Part shown: positions 36,848 to 45,657 of the stretch, in pieces
How the letters are laid out: each line of letters opens with the position of its first letter
How positions within the stretch are numbered: position 1 is the first letter of the stretch
DNA from: Sphingomonas populi
GTDB taxonomy: Bacteria; Pseudomonadota; Alphaproteobacteria; Sphingomonadales; Sphingomonadaceae
Direction of reading: 5' to 3'
Length of the DNA stretch: 64,000 nucleotides
Assembly (NCBI RefSeq): GCF_004208535.1
Contig: NZ_SGIS01000012.1
Location: forward strand, 1 to 64,000
Notes under the pieces: model-generated
What the model was told of the DNA's origin: nothing
The model's input: only the letters and a program-made list of their open reading frames with translations
Databases searched by the model: none
Made by a program: the position numbers and the translations under genes

Positions 36848-37839
36848 CCCAGCGCCCGATCGGCGCCGTTCCACAACGATGCGCGATACTGATCGAAGCA
36901 GCGCTCGCCGCAGCGCAGCCGGATCAGCGCGCCTTCCGCGATCGCGGTCGCGCGGCGCGGGTCTTCGGCCACCGCAGGGCGGAGCGCTTCCCGGTTCCAG
37001 TCTTCGCTATGCTTGATGTCGAGCACGGCGTGGAGCTGGAAATAGCGGCGCTCACGATCGGACAGGCCGATCCGACGCAGCCCCTGCGCAACGCACGCCG
37101 CGCGGGCCGGCGCGGTCAGTTCGATCACGCCGAGCGCGCCGACCGAATGCCATGCGTAACGCCGCGTCGTCGCCATCGCCGTCATCGCATTGGCGAGCGA
37201 CAGGCTCTGCCAGACAGTGTTCTCGATCACCGGGTTCACCTCCAGCGTTTCGACCAGCGCATCGAGCATCGGGCCGTGCATGCCCTTGGCGTTGCCACGC
37301 CCCATTTCGTCCCAATAATTGCGGGCAAGTTCCATCTTGGGTGCGGTCGGCAGCTTGACCTGCGTATAGGCAACGAGATCGTCGAACCCCGCCTCGCCGG
37401 CGGCCTCCTGCTCGAAGAACCAGCGCAGTTCGTCGCGCGTCGCGTGCTCGGCGAGCCACGGGAACAGCGGATCGCCCTGCCCCGGCCCGGTCGCTTTCAA
37501 TTCCTCGAACCAGGCGATGAAGCCCTCGACATCGGTCGGCACCGCCGCCGCCTCGTCGCGGATTTCGCTGCGGAGTTCTTCGAGGAACGCGCCTTCCAGC
37601 CGCAGCATGCGGCTGTCGCGGTCGAACTGGCCCTGCCAATCGGCACTGGGGAAACCGGGCTGAAGCCGTTCACGGTTCCAGCGGGCGAGGCCGCGCTGGA
37701 AACTGTCAGTCAGGAACTGCGATGTGCTGGTGGGCACATCTTTATCTAGAGTATGAAGCAAGGGATTGATCCTCTCAGTCTTGTCACCCCCAACGAACCG
37801 ACATCGACGAAGTTGCTTTAACCCCTCCAGATTCATCAT
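36844..37839 (-). CDS. Haem-oxygenase-like di-iron (HDO) redox enzyme
   Basis: The product is 331 residues, almost wholly helical after about residue 50. It carries the pattern of the iron-containing redox enzyme family: WFFEQEAAGEAGFDDL, KMELARNYWDEMGRGNAKGM followed by HGPML, and HAVLDIKHSEDW. Glu and His residues in these helices are candidate ligands of a di-iron site. Known HDO members perform N-oxygenation, desaturation or carbon-carbon cleavage of amino acids and fatty acids. The next gene, a methyltransferase, starts in its stop codon. Confidence 0.75.
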   Translation of the reverse strand: MMNLEGLKQLRRCRFVGGDKTERINPLLHTLDKDVPTSTSQFLTDSFQRGLARWNRERLQPGFPSADWQGQFDRDSRMLRLEGAFLEELRSEIRDEAAAVPTDVEGFIAWFEELKATGPGQGDPLFPWLAEHATRDELRWFFEQEAAGEAGFDDLVAYTQVKLPTAPKMELARNYWDEMGRGNAKGMHGPMLDALVETLEVNPVIENTVWQSLSLANAMTAMATTRRYAWHSVGALGVIELTAPARAACVAQGLRRIGLSDRERRYFQLHAVLDIKHSEDWNREALRPAVAEDPRRATAIAEGALIRLRCGERCFDQYRASLWNGADRALG

Positions 37840-38029
37840 CTTTAGACGATCTTGATGTTTATCAATTCAAACACTTGTCGTAAAAACTGCCGCGCAGTTG
37901 CTCTCCTGGGGTGCAGGCATCGACACCGCCGTATCGCTTTGCTTGGTGCGTGCGCCGACGCAGCGAAAACCATCTGTGCGAGCATCCCGTGCTGTGGCAC
38001 GATGGCGCGAACCACAGGACCGGACATAT

Positions 38030-39943
38030 ATGAAACTTCTCGGGATGCTGCTGACCGGCGCGACGCTGGCGATTTCGACTGCGGGCGGCGCCCAGACCCT
38101 GCCCAACGGCATCCCCGCCAAGTTCACCCCCGTCAAAACGACGTTCGATTACGATCGTCGCGAGGTCGATGTGAAGATGCGCGACGGGGTCGCGCTGCAC
38201 ATGGTCCTGATCGTTCCCAAGGGCACGCGCGACGCGCCGATCCTGCTCGAACGCACACCTTATGGCGCCGACAAGGCGACCAGCCGCGTCGAAAGCAGCC
38301 ACGGCGTGATGCTCGTCGGCGCGGCCTTCGCCGAGTTCCTCAAGGCCGGCTACATCCTCGCGTTCGAGGATGTGCGCGGCAAACACGGTTCGAAGGGCGA
38401 GTATGTCAACGAACGCCCGCTGATCGGCCCGCTCAACGGCACCAAGGTCGATCATTCGACCGACGCCTATGACACGATCGACTGGCTGACCAAGAACGTC
38501 AAGGAATCGAACGGCCGCGTCGGCATCGTCGGCACCAGCTATGACGGGATGATGGCGGCGATGGCGCTGGTCCATCCCCACCCCGCGCTGAAGGCCGCCG
38601 CGCCGATGAACCCGGTCATCAACACCTGGATGGGCGACGACGACTTCCACGGCGGCGCATTCCGCCAGATCGGCTACGATTATTACTTCAGCCAGGATAC
38701 CGCGCGCGGCCAGGGCGACGATCTGTGGCGCGACGCTTACGACGATTACGACACCTTCCTGCGCGCCGGCTCCGCCACGGGCTTCGTCAAGAGCCGGGGG
38801 CTCGACCAGATCCAGGTCGTCAAGGATCTGCACGATCACCCTGCGTATGACGCGTTCTGGCAGGCGCAGGCGCTCGAAACGATCCTGCCCAAACAGCCGC
38901 AGACCGTGCCGACGCTCTGGATCGGCAGCCAATGGGATCAGGAGGACATGTACGGCGCGGTCGCCGCCTATGAAGCGGTCAGCAAGAATGACCCGAACCA
39001 CGTCAACCATCTCGCTTTGGGTCCGTGGGCGCATGGCGGCTGGAGCGGCACCGGCGACAGCCTCGGCGCGATCCGCTTCGGCTCTGATACTGGCGCATGG
39101 TTCCGCCAGCATGTGCTGATCCCGTTCCTAGACGGCCATCTCAAGACCGGCGCCGCGCCCGCCGACATCGCCCCCGTCACCGCGTTCCAGACCGGCACCA
39201 ACACCTGGCAGCGCCTGCCCGGCTGGCCCGCTGCCTGCGCAAGCGGCTGCGCGACGCCGACGCGGAAACTGTATCTTCAGGCCGGCGGTGCGCTCTCCTT
39301 CACCCCGCCCACCGCCGAGGGTGCGGACGATTATGTGTCGGACCCGGCCAAGCCGATCCCCTATCGGCTCCGTCCGATCCGTCCGACCTACGCAACCGGA
39401 TCGACGTGGCGGCAATGGCTGGTCGATGACCAGCGCCCGTTCGCCGACCGCACCGACGTGCTGACGTATGAGACCGCGCCGCTCGACGCCCCGCTCGCGC
39501 TCGCCGGCGCCCCGGTCGCCGATTTGATCGCCGCCACCACCGGCAGCGATGGCGATTTCGTCGTCAAGTTGATCGATGTGTACCCGGACGAATATTTCGA
39601 AAAGCCCGAACTCGGCGGCTATCAACTGCCCGTAGCGATGGACATCCTGCGCGGCCGCTATCGCGAGAGCTTCTCCGATCCCAGGCCGATCACCCCAAAC
39701 ACACCGCTCAGCTACCGTTTCGCGCTGCCCAACGTGAACCACGTCTTCCTGCCCGGTCACCGCATCATGGTGCAGATCCAGTCGAGCTGGTTCCCGCTCT
39801 ACGATCGCAATCCGCAGACCTTCGTGCCTAACATCTTCGATGCCAGGCCGCAGGATTACCAAAAGGCGACGATCCGCGTGATCCATTCGCCGGCACAAGC
39901 CAGCGCGATCGAACTGCCGGTGACGGATGCCGGCGCGAAATAG
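38030..39943 (+). CDS. Exported CocE/NonD-type hydrolase (S15 family)
   Basis: The ATG at 38030 gives a signal peptide (MKLLGMLLTGATLAISTAGG, then AQ). The product is 637 residues. The hydrolase core starts with VKMRDGVALHMVLIVPKG and LLERTPYG. The nucleophile is the Ser of GTSYDGMMA. Asp and His follow at GSQWDQEDMYG and LGPWAHGGW. The C-terminal jelly-roll is typical of X-Pro dipeptidyl-peptidase/cocaine-esterase enzymes. Acyl-ester or amino-acyl (beta-lactam-like) substrates are usual for the family. Monocistronic, with about 190 bases of upstream region. Confidence 0.85.
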   Translation: MKLLGMLLTGATLAISTAGGAQTLPNGIPAKFTPVKTTFDYDRREVDVKMRDGVALHMVLIVPKGTRDAPILLERTPYGADKATSRVESSHGVMLVGAAFAEFLKAGYILAFEDVRGKHGSKGEYVNERPLIGPLNGTKVDHSTDAYDTIDWLTKNVKESNGRVGIVGTSYDGMMAAMALVHPHPALKAAAPMNPVINTWMGDDDFHGGAFRQIGYDYYFSQDTARGQGDDLWRDAYDDYDTFLRAGSATGFVKSRGLDQIQVVKDLHDHPAYDAFWQAQALETILPKQPQTVPTLWIGSQWDQEDMYGAVAAYEAVSKNDPNHVNHLALGPWAHGGWSGTGDSLGAIRFGSDTGAWFRQHVLIPFLDGHLKTGAAPADIAPVTAFQTGTNTWQRLPGWPAACASGCATPTRKLYLQAGGALSFTPPTAEGADDYVSDPAKPIPYRLRPIRPTYATGSTWRQWLVDDQRPFADRTDVLTYETAPLDAPLALAGAPVADLIAATTGSDGDFVVKLIDVYPDEYFEKPELGGYQLPVAMDILRGRYRESFSDPRPITPNTPLSYRFALPNVNHVFLPGHRIMVQIQSSWFPLYDRNPQTFVPNIFDARPQDYQKATIRVIHSPAQASAIELPVTDAGAK

Positions 39944-40004
39944 CGGTACAATACGCCGGTTATTCTTAACGCTTCATCATGATCTGTAGCGTATAAGGCA
40001 CTCC

Positions 40005-41798
40005 ATGCGGCTCGCGACCATCACCAACTGGGCTTACGGCATCACCGTGCTGCTCACTTTGGCATCAGGCAGCACGATGTTGCTGGCATCGTCCGCGCAG
40101 GACCGAGAGCGCGTGGCGATGAGCCAGCGTGCGAATCTCGACCAGGCGACCTCGACCATCGATGAGGACGTCGCGCAATTGAGCAGCCTCGCCCGCCAGT
40201 TCGCGATCAGCGGCAGCCAGGCCGATCTGATCGCCTACCGGCGCGAGTCGGGACTGTTGAAAGCGGTCGAAACCCGCACCGCCGCGATCCGCGATGCCGG
40301 CGCGACTGCGGCGGAGTTGCGATCGCTCCACGAGACATTGCACTGGGCCGATGCGCTGCGCGACGAACAGGCGGCGGCGATCGCGGCGCGCATGCGGGGC
40401 GATCAGCACGCTGCGGTCGCGATCCTGTTTTCGCCGGAATATGAGCGCGAGCTCGACCGCATCCAGTCAAGCGTCGAGCGCTTTCAGGAACGCATCGATC
40501 AGCGCACCGGCGCCACCGTGGAGATCGCTGTCTCGGCGTCGCGGACGTGGCGGCGCGTATCGGAGATCGTGCTTGGTCTCACCGGCTTCGTCTTCTTGTG
40601 CGTGTTGTTCTTCGTGTTCCGTCAGCGCGTGCTGCGCCCCGTCGTGCGGCTGAGCGATGTCGTCAACCGGCTCGCCGCGCAGGATTACGCCACCGAATGG
40701 CCGCATTACCCCCAGGTCGACGAGATCGGCGACATGGCGCAGGCGCTGCGCGGATTTCGCGAGAACGGCATCGTCCGGCAAAGGCTGGAGAAGGAGCGCG
40801 ATGCCGATCGAGCCGTCCGCGATCTGCTGTCACGGATGACGCAACGGATGCAGCGTTGCGATTCGGTGCAGGATCTCACCGGCGTGATCGATCGGTTCGC
40901 GCCCGAAGTCGCGCCACGGCTCGCCGGCAGCTTCTATCTGTTCGATGCCGAGCGCAACGTGATGGCGGTCGCGGCGCACTGGCTCGGTCCGGTCCACTCG
41001 CGTGACGAATTCGTACCGATGGCTTGCTGGGGGCTGCGTCGCGGGCGGCAGCACCGGCCGGCGGGCGACAACATCGACGTGCCGTGCGATCACGTCGCAC
41101 AGGATGGCGACGTCTTGGTCGATAGTATCTGCCTGCCGCTGATCGGCCAGAACGGCATGCTCGGTTTGCTGTACTTCGAACGCCGCTCCGATACGCCGGA
41201 GATCGGCCCCGATGAGAATTATCTCAAGATGCTCGCCGAGAACGTTGGCCTCGCGCTCGACAATCTGCGGCTGCGCGATGCCTTGCGCGCGCTGGCGATG
41301 GTCGATCCGCTCACCGGCCTCTCCAACCGCCGCCAGTTCGACAAGGCGTTCGAGGCGCGCCTGGCGCAGGCGACGCGGACCAACACGCCGGTCAGTTGTG
41401 CGATGATCGATATCGACCATTTCAAGCGCTTCAACGACGACCACGGCCACGACGCTGGCGACGCGGTGCTGCGTGCGGTCGGCGAGGCGCTCAAGCGGTC
41501 GATCCGCAACGAGGATCTCGCGTTCCGGTTCGGCGGCGAGGAATTCCTGCTGCTCATGCCGGGGCTGGGGGTCGCCGACGCCCGCGCGCGCGCCGAGGAC
41601 ATCCGCCTGCGCATCGCAGGCCTGGCGGTGCGGTACGAGGAGCGTGATCTCGGCCCGATCACCGCGTCGATCGGCGTCGCGAGTTGGCCCGAACAATGCG
41701 CCACCGACCGGCTCGTGCGGGCCGCCGACGCCGCGCTGCTCCGCGCGAAGCGCGGCGGTCGCGATCAGGTCGCGACGGTGCTGACCCGAGACACTTGA
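40005..41798 (+). CDS. Membrane diguanylate cyclase with HAMP and GAF domains
   Basis: The product is 597 residues. Two membrane helices (about 7-29 and 187-208) flank a helical periplasmic sensor. A HAMP domain (about 209-260), a coiled linker, a GAF-like domain (about 285-425) and a GGDEF domain follow. The active-site loop is GGEEF (about 510-514), and an inhibitory RxxD site (RNED) lies five residues before it, so product inhibition by c-di-GMP is expected. DPLTGLSNRRQFD marks the domain start. The HAD gene follows after 32 bases. Confidence 0.9.
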   Translation: MRLATITNWAYGITVLLTLASGSTMLLASSAQDRERVAMSQRANLDQATSTIDEDVAQLSSLARQFAISGSQADLIAYRRESGLLKAVETRTAAIRDAGATAAELRSLHETLHWADALRDEQAAAIAARMRGDQHAAVAILFSPEYERELDRIQSSVERFQERIDQRTGATVEIAVSASRTWRRVSEIVLGLTGFVFLCVLFFVFRQRVLRPVVRLSDVVNRLAAQDYATEWPHYPQVDEIGDMAQALRGFRENGIVRQRLEKERDADRAVRDLLSRMTQRMQRCDSVQDLTGVIDRFAPEVAPRLAGSFYLFDAERNVMAVAAHWLGPVHSRDEFVPMACWGLRRGRQHRPAGDNIDVPCDHVAQDGDVLVDSICLPLIGQNGMLGLLYFERRSDTPEIGPDENYLKMLAENVGLALDNLRLRDALRALAMVDPLTGLSNRRQFDKAFEARLAQATRTNTPVSCAMIDIDHFKRFNDDHGHDAGDAVLRAVGEALKRSIRNEDLAFRFGGEEFLLLMPGLGVADARARAEDIRLRIAGLAVRYEERDLGPITASIGVASWPEQCATDRLVRAADAALLRAKRGGRDQVATVLTRDT

Positions 41799-41830
41799 TC
41801 TCGCCCGCGTTTCCGGGGAACGCGGACGCG

Positions 41831-42508
41831 ATGACCGAGAACCCCATCCCCTACCCCGACCGCCGTTTCCAGGCGCTCCTGTTCGACATGGACGGCACCT
41901 TGCTCACCTCGATCGAATCCGCCGAACGCGTCTGGTCGCGCTGGCTGACATGCCACGGGTTCGATCCTGTCGAGATCCTGCCGCGTATCCACGGCGTCCA
42001 GACGCTCGAGACCATCCGCCGGCTCGACATCCCCGGCATCGATCCGCAACAGGAAGCCGACTGGATCGCCCGCGAAGAAATGGTCGATCTCGACGGTGTC
42101 CGCGCGATCGACGGCGCGGCGGAGTTCATCGCCGGCCTGCCGCACGACGGCTGGGCGATCGTCACCTCCGCCACGCGCCCGCTCGCCGAGGCGCGGCTGG
42201 CGGCGGCGGGGCTGGTGCCGCCGCCTTTGTTCATCACCGCCGAAGACATCGCATGCGGCAAGCCCGCGCCCGATTGCTATATCGCGGCTGCGCGCCAACT
42301 CGGTGTCGACGTGACGCAATGCTTGGTGTTCGAGGACGCCCCTGCCGGGATCGCCTCCGGGCGGGCGGCGGGCACCGAAGTCGTCGTCATCACTGCGACC
42401 CACACCCATCCGTTCGCTACCGAACATCCGCACATCCGCGACTATCGCGGCCTCACCACCGCCCATGCGGACGGTGGGCTGATGCTCCGGCCCCGCATGG
42501 CCGTTTAG
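41831..42508 (+). CDS. HAD-superfamily sugar-phosphate-type phosphatase
   Basis: The product is 225 residues. Motif I is FDMDGTLL (nucleophile and acid Asp), motif II is VTSATR, and motifs III/IV are GKPAPDCY and FEDAPAGIASG. The helical cap inserted after motif I places it with the beta-phosphoglucomutase/DL-glycerol-3-phosphatase group. It probably removes phosphate from a small sugar or polyol phosphate. It lies between the diguanylate cyclase and the glucose-oxidation operon on the same strand. Confidence 0.85.
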   Translation: MTENPIPYPDRRFQALLFDMDGTLLTSIESAERVWSRWLTCHGFDPVEILPRIHGVQTLETIRRLDIPGIDPQQEADWIAREEMVDLDGVRAIDGAAEFIAGLPHDGWAIVTSATRPLAEARLAAAGLVPPPLFITAEDIACGKPAPDCYIAAARQLGVDVTQCLVFEDAPAGIASGRAAGTEVVVITATHTHPFATEHPHIRDYRGLTTAHADGGLMLRPRMAV

Positions 42509-42655
42509 CGCGTTCCGCGCGCCAACCGGCGCTTGTGCTGCCGTGTATGTTCGCGCTACCATCACCGCACGTTCACCCGTGATCGCAGCAGGCCTGAGAG
42601 CTTGCGCAATGAGACAGCCGGGAACGTCCGGCGCTCCAGTGAGAGGATACGCCCG

Positions 42656-43792
42656 ATGGATCTTGGACGCCGCGACTTCCTGCTTTCCGCCGCGATCGGC
42701 TCGATCGTCCCCGTCGCGTTGACACCGCACGCGCTCGCGCAGGGCATGCCCGCACCCAAGGCGGGCGAGCGCAAGCTCGGCTATGCCATCGTCGGGCTTG
42801 GCACCTATGGTCTTGGCGTCATCATCCCGCAATTCGTCAACTGCACGCACAGCCGGCTCGCCGCCGTCGTCACCGGCGATGCCGCCAAGGGCCGCAAGGT
42901 TGCCGCCGAACACGGTCTCGATGACAAGGCAGTCTATTCCTACGCCAATTTCGACAGCATCCGCGACAATCCCGATGTCGATATCGTCTATGTCTGCCTG
43001 CCCAATTCGATGCACGCCGAATATACGATCCGCGCCGCCAAGGCCGGCAAGCATGTGATGTGCGAAAAGCCGATGGCCGTCTCTGTCGCCGAATGCGAGG
43101 CGATGATCGCGGCGTGCAAGGCCGCCGGGCGCAAGCTCATGATCGGCTATCGCTGCCATTTCGAGGCGTTCAACCTCGAAGCGATGCGGCTGGCGCGTGC
43201 CGGGGCCGCCGGCAAGATCCGCTATGTCCGCACCGAGCATGGCTTCGTCCAGCGCGACCCGTCGAAATGGCGGCTCAAGCGCGCACTCGCTGGCGGCGGC
43301 TCTCTGATGGACATGGGGGTCTATTCGCTCCAGGCAGCGCGCTACATGACCGGCGAGGAACCGATCGCGGTGACGGCGCGCGAATCCACCGACCGCAATG
43401 ATCCGCGCTTCCACGAGGTCGAGGATATGATCGAATGGACGCTCGAATTCCCCTCGGGCGCGATCGCGGGTTGCCAATCGATGTACAGCGCCAACCAGAA
43501 CCACGTCCTGCTGATGGGCGACACCGGGCGGATCGAACTCGAACCGGCTACCCGCTATGATGGCAACCACATGTGGACCGGCCGCGACGGACGCGAACGC
43601 GAACTGACCCCGCCGCCGGGGCCGCGCGCGACGCAATTCGCCGGTCAGCTCGATTACCTCGCCGAGTGCATCCTGACCGGACGCGAGCCGATCGTCTCGG
43701 GCGAGGAGGGTTTGCGCGATCTGCGGATCGTCGAGGCGATCTACCGCTCGGCCCGCGAAGGCCGCACGATCCGGCTGGACGGCCGCGCATGA
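42656..43792 (+). CDS. Periplasmic Gfo/Idh/MocA oxidoreductase, glucose-fructose oxidoreductase-like
   Basis: The ATG at 42656 follows GAGAGGA. The product is 378 residues. A Tat-type signal (LGRRDFLLSAAIGS) indicates export with bound cofactor. The Rossmann motif is VGLGTYGLG and the conserved CEKPMAVS places Lys138 at the active site. The stretches LPNSMHAEY, KLMIGYRCHF and GGGSLMDMGVYSLQ closely resemble Zymomonas glucose-fructose oxidoreductase, which oxidises glucose to gluconolactone while reducing fructose through tightly bound NADP. The adjacent gluconolactonase supports this. True GFOR activity is unproved. Confidence 0.8.
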   Translation: MDLGRRDFLLSAAIGSIVPVALTPHALAQGMPAPKAGERKLGYAIVGLGTYGLGVIIPQFVNCTHSRLAAVVTGDAAKGRKVAAEHGLDDKAVYSYANFDSIRDNPDVDIVYVCLPNSMHAEYTIRAAKAGKHVMCEKPMAVSVAECEAMIAACKAAGRKLMIGYRCHFEAFNLEAMRLARAGAAGKIRYVRTEHGFVQRDPSKWRLKRALAGGGSLMDMGVYSLQAARYMTGEEPIAVTARESTDRNDPRFHEVEDMIEWTLEFPSGAIAGCQSMYSANQNHVLLMGDTGRIELEPATRYDGNHMWTGRDGRERELTPPPGPRATQFAGQLDYLAECILTGREPIVSGEEGLRDLRIVEAIYRSAREGRTIRLDGRA

Positions 43793-44277
43793 GCTTGCTT
43801 CGCACAGCCGTAGCCTTGGCGCTGCTCGCCACCGCCGCGCCGATCCTCGCCCAGACGCCGCCCGCCGATCCGACCGGGCTCGCCAAAGCCGCCGACATTC
43901 AGGCGCAGGTCGCGACGATGGCGCGCGAGATGAAGCCGGAGCAGCATTTCGCTTGGCGGCCGTTGCTCCGCGACGGTGGAACGACCGCTGCGCTGGAATA
44001 TTGGACTGCGCCGGGCAAGCCCGCGATTCACCCGACCGATGCCGAATATACCATTGTCATCGAAGGTGCGGGAACGCTCGTCTCCGGCGGCCGAATGATC
44101 GACCCCGTCACCACCAAGTCCGGCATGATCGAAGGCAGCCGGATCGAGGGCGGCACCACCCGCGATCTCAAGCCCGGCGACGTGGTTCTGATCCCGGCCG
44201 GCATCCCGCACTGGTTTGGCATCACCGGCGGCAAGCTCGTGCTGCTCGGCATGAAGCTCGCGCGGCCGGCGAAATGA
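43789..44277 (+). CDS. Exported cupin-domain protein
   Basis: The start overlaps the upstream stop (ATGA). The product is 162 residues with a signal peptide (MSLLRTAVALALLATAAPIL, then AQ). The cupin core shows DAEYTIVIEGAGTLVSGG and the second motif LKPGDVVLIPAGIPHWFGI. The His of PHW and residues of the first motif could bind metal. It lies inside the GFOR-gluconolactonase operon, so it may act on an oxidised sugar or protect the enzyme; this is inference. Confidence 0.8.
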   Translation: MSLLRTAVALALLATAAPILAQTPPADPTGLAKAADIQAQVATMAREMKPEQHFAWRPLLRDGGTTAALEYWTAPGKPAIHPTDAEYTIVIEGAGTLVSGGRMIDPVTTKSGMIEGSRIEGGTTRDLKPGDVVLIPAGIPHWFGITGGKLVLLGMKLARPAK

Positions 44278-45287
44278 GCACGTATGCTATCGACCGGCGC
44301 GGCTTCCTCGCCGCCGGCGCGGCGCTGGTCGCAACGCCGGGCTTTGCCGCCGCCCCCGCCCCGGAGGTTCGCCGGCTCTCCCCCGCCCTCGACCGGATCA
44401 TCGCGCCCGGCAGTATTGTCGAGACGATCGCCACCGGCATCCGCTGGGCGGAAGGGCCGCTGTGGGTGCCCGGCACCGGATTGGTGTTCTCGGACCCGCC
44501 CGCCAACCTCATGCGCCTGTGGACCCGCAAGCGCGGCGTGGTCCCGTTCCTGTCGCCTTCGGGCGCGGCGGGCACTGATCCCAAGCTGGTGCGCGAGCCG
44601 GGATCGAATGGCCTTGCCCTCGCGCATGACGGCGCGCTGCTGATCGCCAATAGCGGCGGACGCAGCATCGATCGGGTCGATCTCAAGACGCGGCAGCGCC
44701 GCGTGCTGGCCGATCGCTTCGAAGGCGCGCGCTTCAACAGCCCCAACGATCTGCACGTCGCGCGCAGCGGCACGATCTATTTCACCGATCCGCCTTACGG
44801 CTTCGCCGATGGCGACACCTCGCCGCTCAAGGAGGCCAAACAGAACGGCGTCTATCGCTGGTCGCCGGACGGCAAAGTCGCGCTGATCGACGGCGGTTTG
44901 ACTCGCCCCAACGGCGTGGCGCTGTCGCCGGACGAACGCCGGCTCTACGTCTCGGTGTCGGACGAGGCAGCGCCGCGCATCATGGTGTACGATCTCGACG
45001 CCCACGGCATGCCGACCACCTCTCGCATATGGCTCGATGCCACGCCGCTGCGCGCCGGCAACGCGCCCGGCCTGCCCGACGGCATGAAGGTCGCGCGCAA
45101 CGGCACGATGTTCTGCTCGGTGCCCGGCGGCATGATGGTGCTGACCCCCGAGGCCCAGCCGCTCGGGGTGATCATATCGGGCAAGGCGATCGCCAATTGC
45201 GCATTCGGCGAGGATGGCGCGACGTTGTTCATGACCGCCAGCGACCGGGTGCTCCGCCTGCGGTTGCGCACCGGCGCCGGCATGTGA
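44274..45287 (+). CDS. Periplasmic gluconolactonase (SMP-30 family)
   Basis: The start overlaps the cupin stop. The product is 337 residues with a Tat-type signal (DRRGFLAAGAALVATPGF). The six-bladed propeller shows the metal-site residues of SMP-30 lactonases: Glu in RWAEGPLWV, Asn in FNSPNDLHV, and Asn and Asp in RPNGVALSPDERRLYVS. FTDPPYGFAD is a family hallmark. It hydrolyses gluconolactone-type products to the acid, the logical step after the GFOR-like and PQQ dehydrogenases. Confidence 0.9.
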   Translation: MSTYAIDRRGFLAAGAALVATPGFAAAPAPEVRRLSPALDRIIAPGSIVETIATGIRWAEGPLWVPGTGLVFSDPPANLMRLWTRKRGVVPFLSPSGAAGTDPKLVREPGSNGLALAHDGALLIANSGGRSIDRVDLKTRQRRVLADRFEGARFNSPNDLHVARSGTIYFTDPPYGFADGDTSPLKEAKQNGVYRWSPDGKVALIDGGLTRPNGVALSPDERRLYVSVSDEAAPRIMVYDLDAHGMPTTSRIWLDATPLRAGNAPGLPDGMKVARNGTMFCSVPGGMMVLTPEAQPLGVIISGKAIANCAFGEDGATLFMTASDRVLRLRLRTGAGM

Positions 45288-45347
45288 TGGGAACATCCGG
45301 GCGCCCACGCGCGCTGTGACGTCAGGCGAACCGAACGAGGACAAGGC

Positions 45348-45620
45348 ATGACCGAAGCAAGCTGGGGCGACACCACCAAGACCCCGACGATCGACTGGCG
45401 GATGAGCGCCTCGCTCGAAAACGTGCCGCGTGGCGACAACGATGTCGCCGAGGTCACCAGTCTGGAGCGGGCGGTTCGCGCCTGGCTGGAACTCGACCCC
45501 GCCCATCGCACCGCAGCCACGCTCACCCCCGAACGCCCGATCCAGCTCGACGGCGTCGCGACCGCATCGTTCGAAGGCGAAGGGATCGCTGTGCTCGCGG
45601 AACGCCTGCCCGCCCGATAA
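45348..45620 (+). CDS. Small soluble protein, unknown function
   Basis: The product is 90 residues, acidic, with GAGGACAAGG upstream of the ATG. It reads TSLERAVRAWLELDPAHRTA, then a strand-like LTPERPIQLDGVATASFEGE. There is no signal or membrane segment. The length and pattern are consistent with a small conserved sphingomonad protein, but I recognise no family. Confidence 0.6.
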   Translation: MTEASWGDTTKTPTIDWRMSASLENVPRGDNDVAEVTSLERAVRAWLELDPAHRTAATLTPERPIQLDGVATASFEGEGIAVLAERLPAR

Positions 45621-45657
45621 GCACCGCCGTGGCCTGCGTCCCGTCGAACACCGATAC

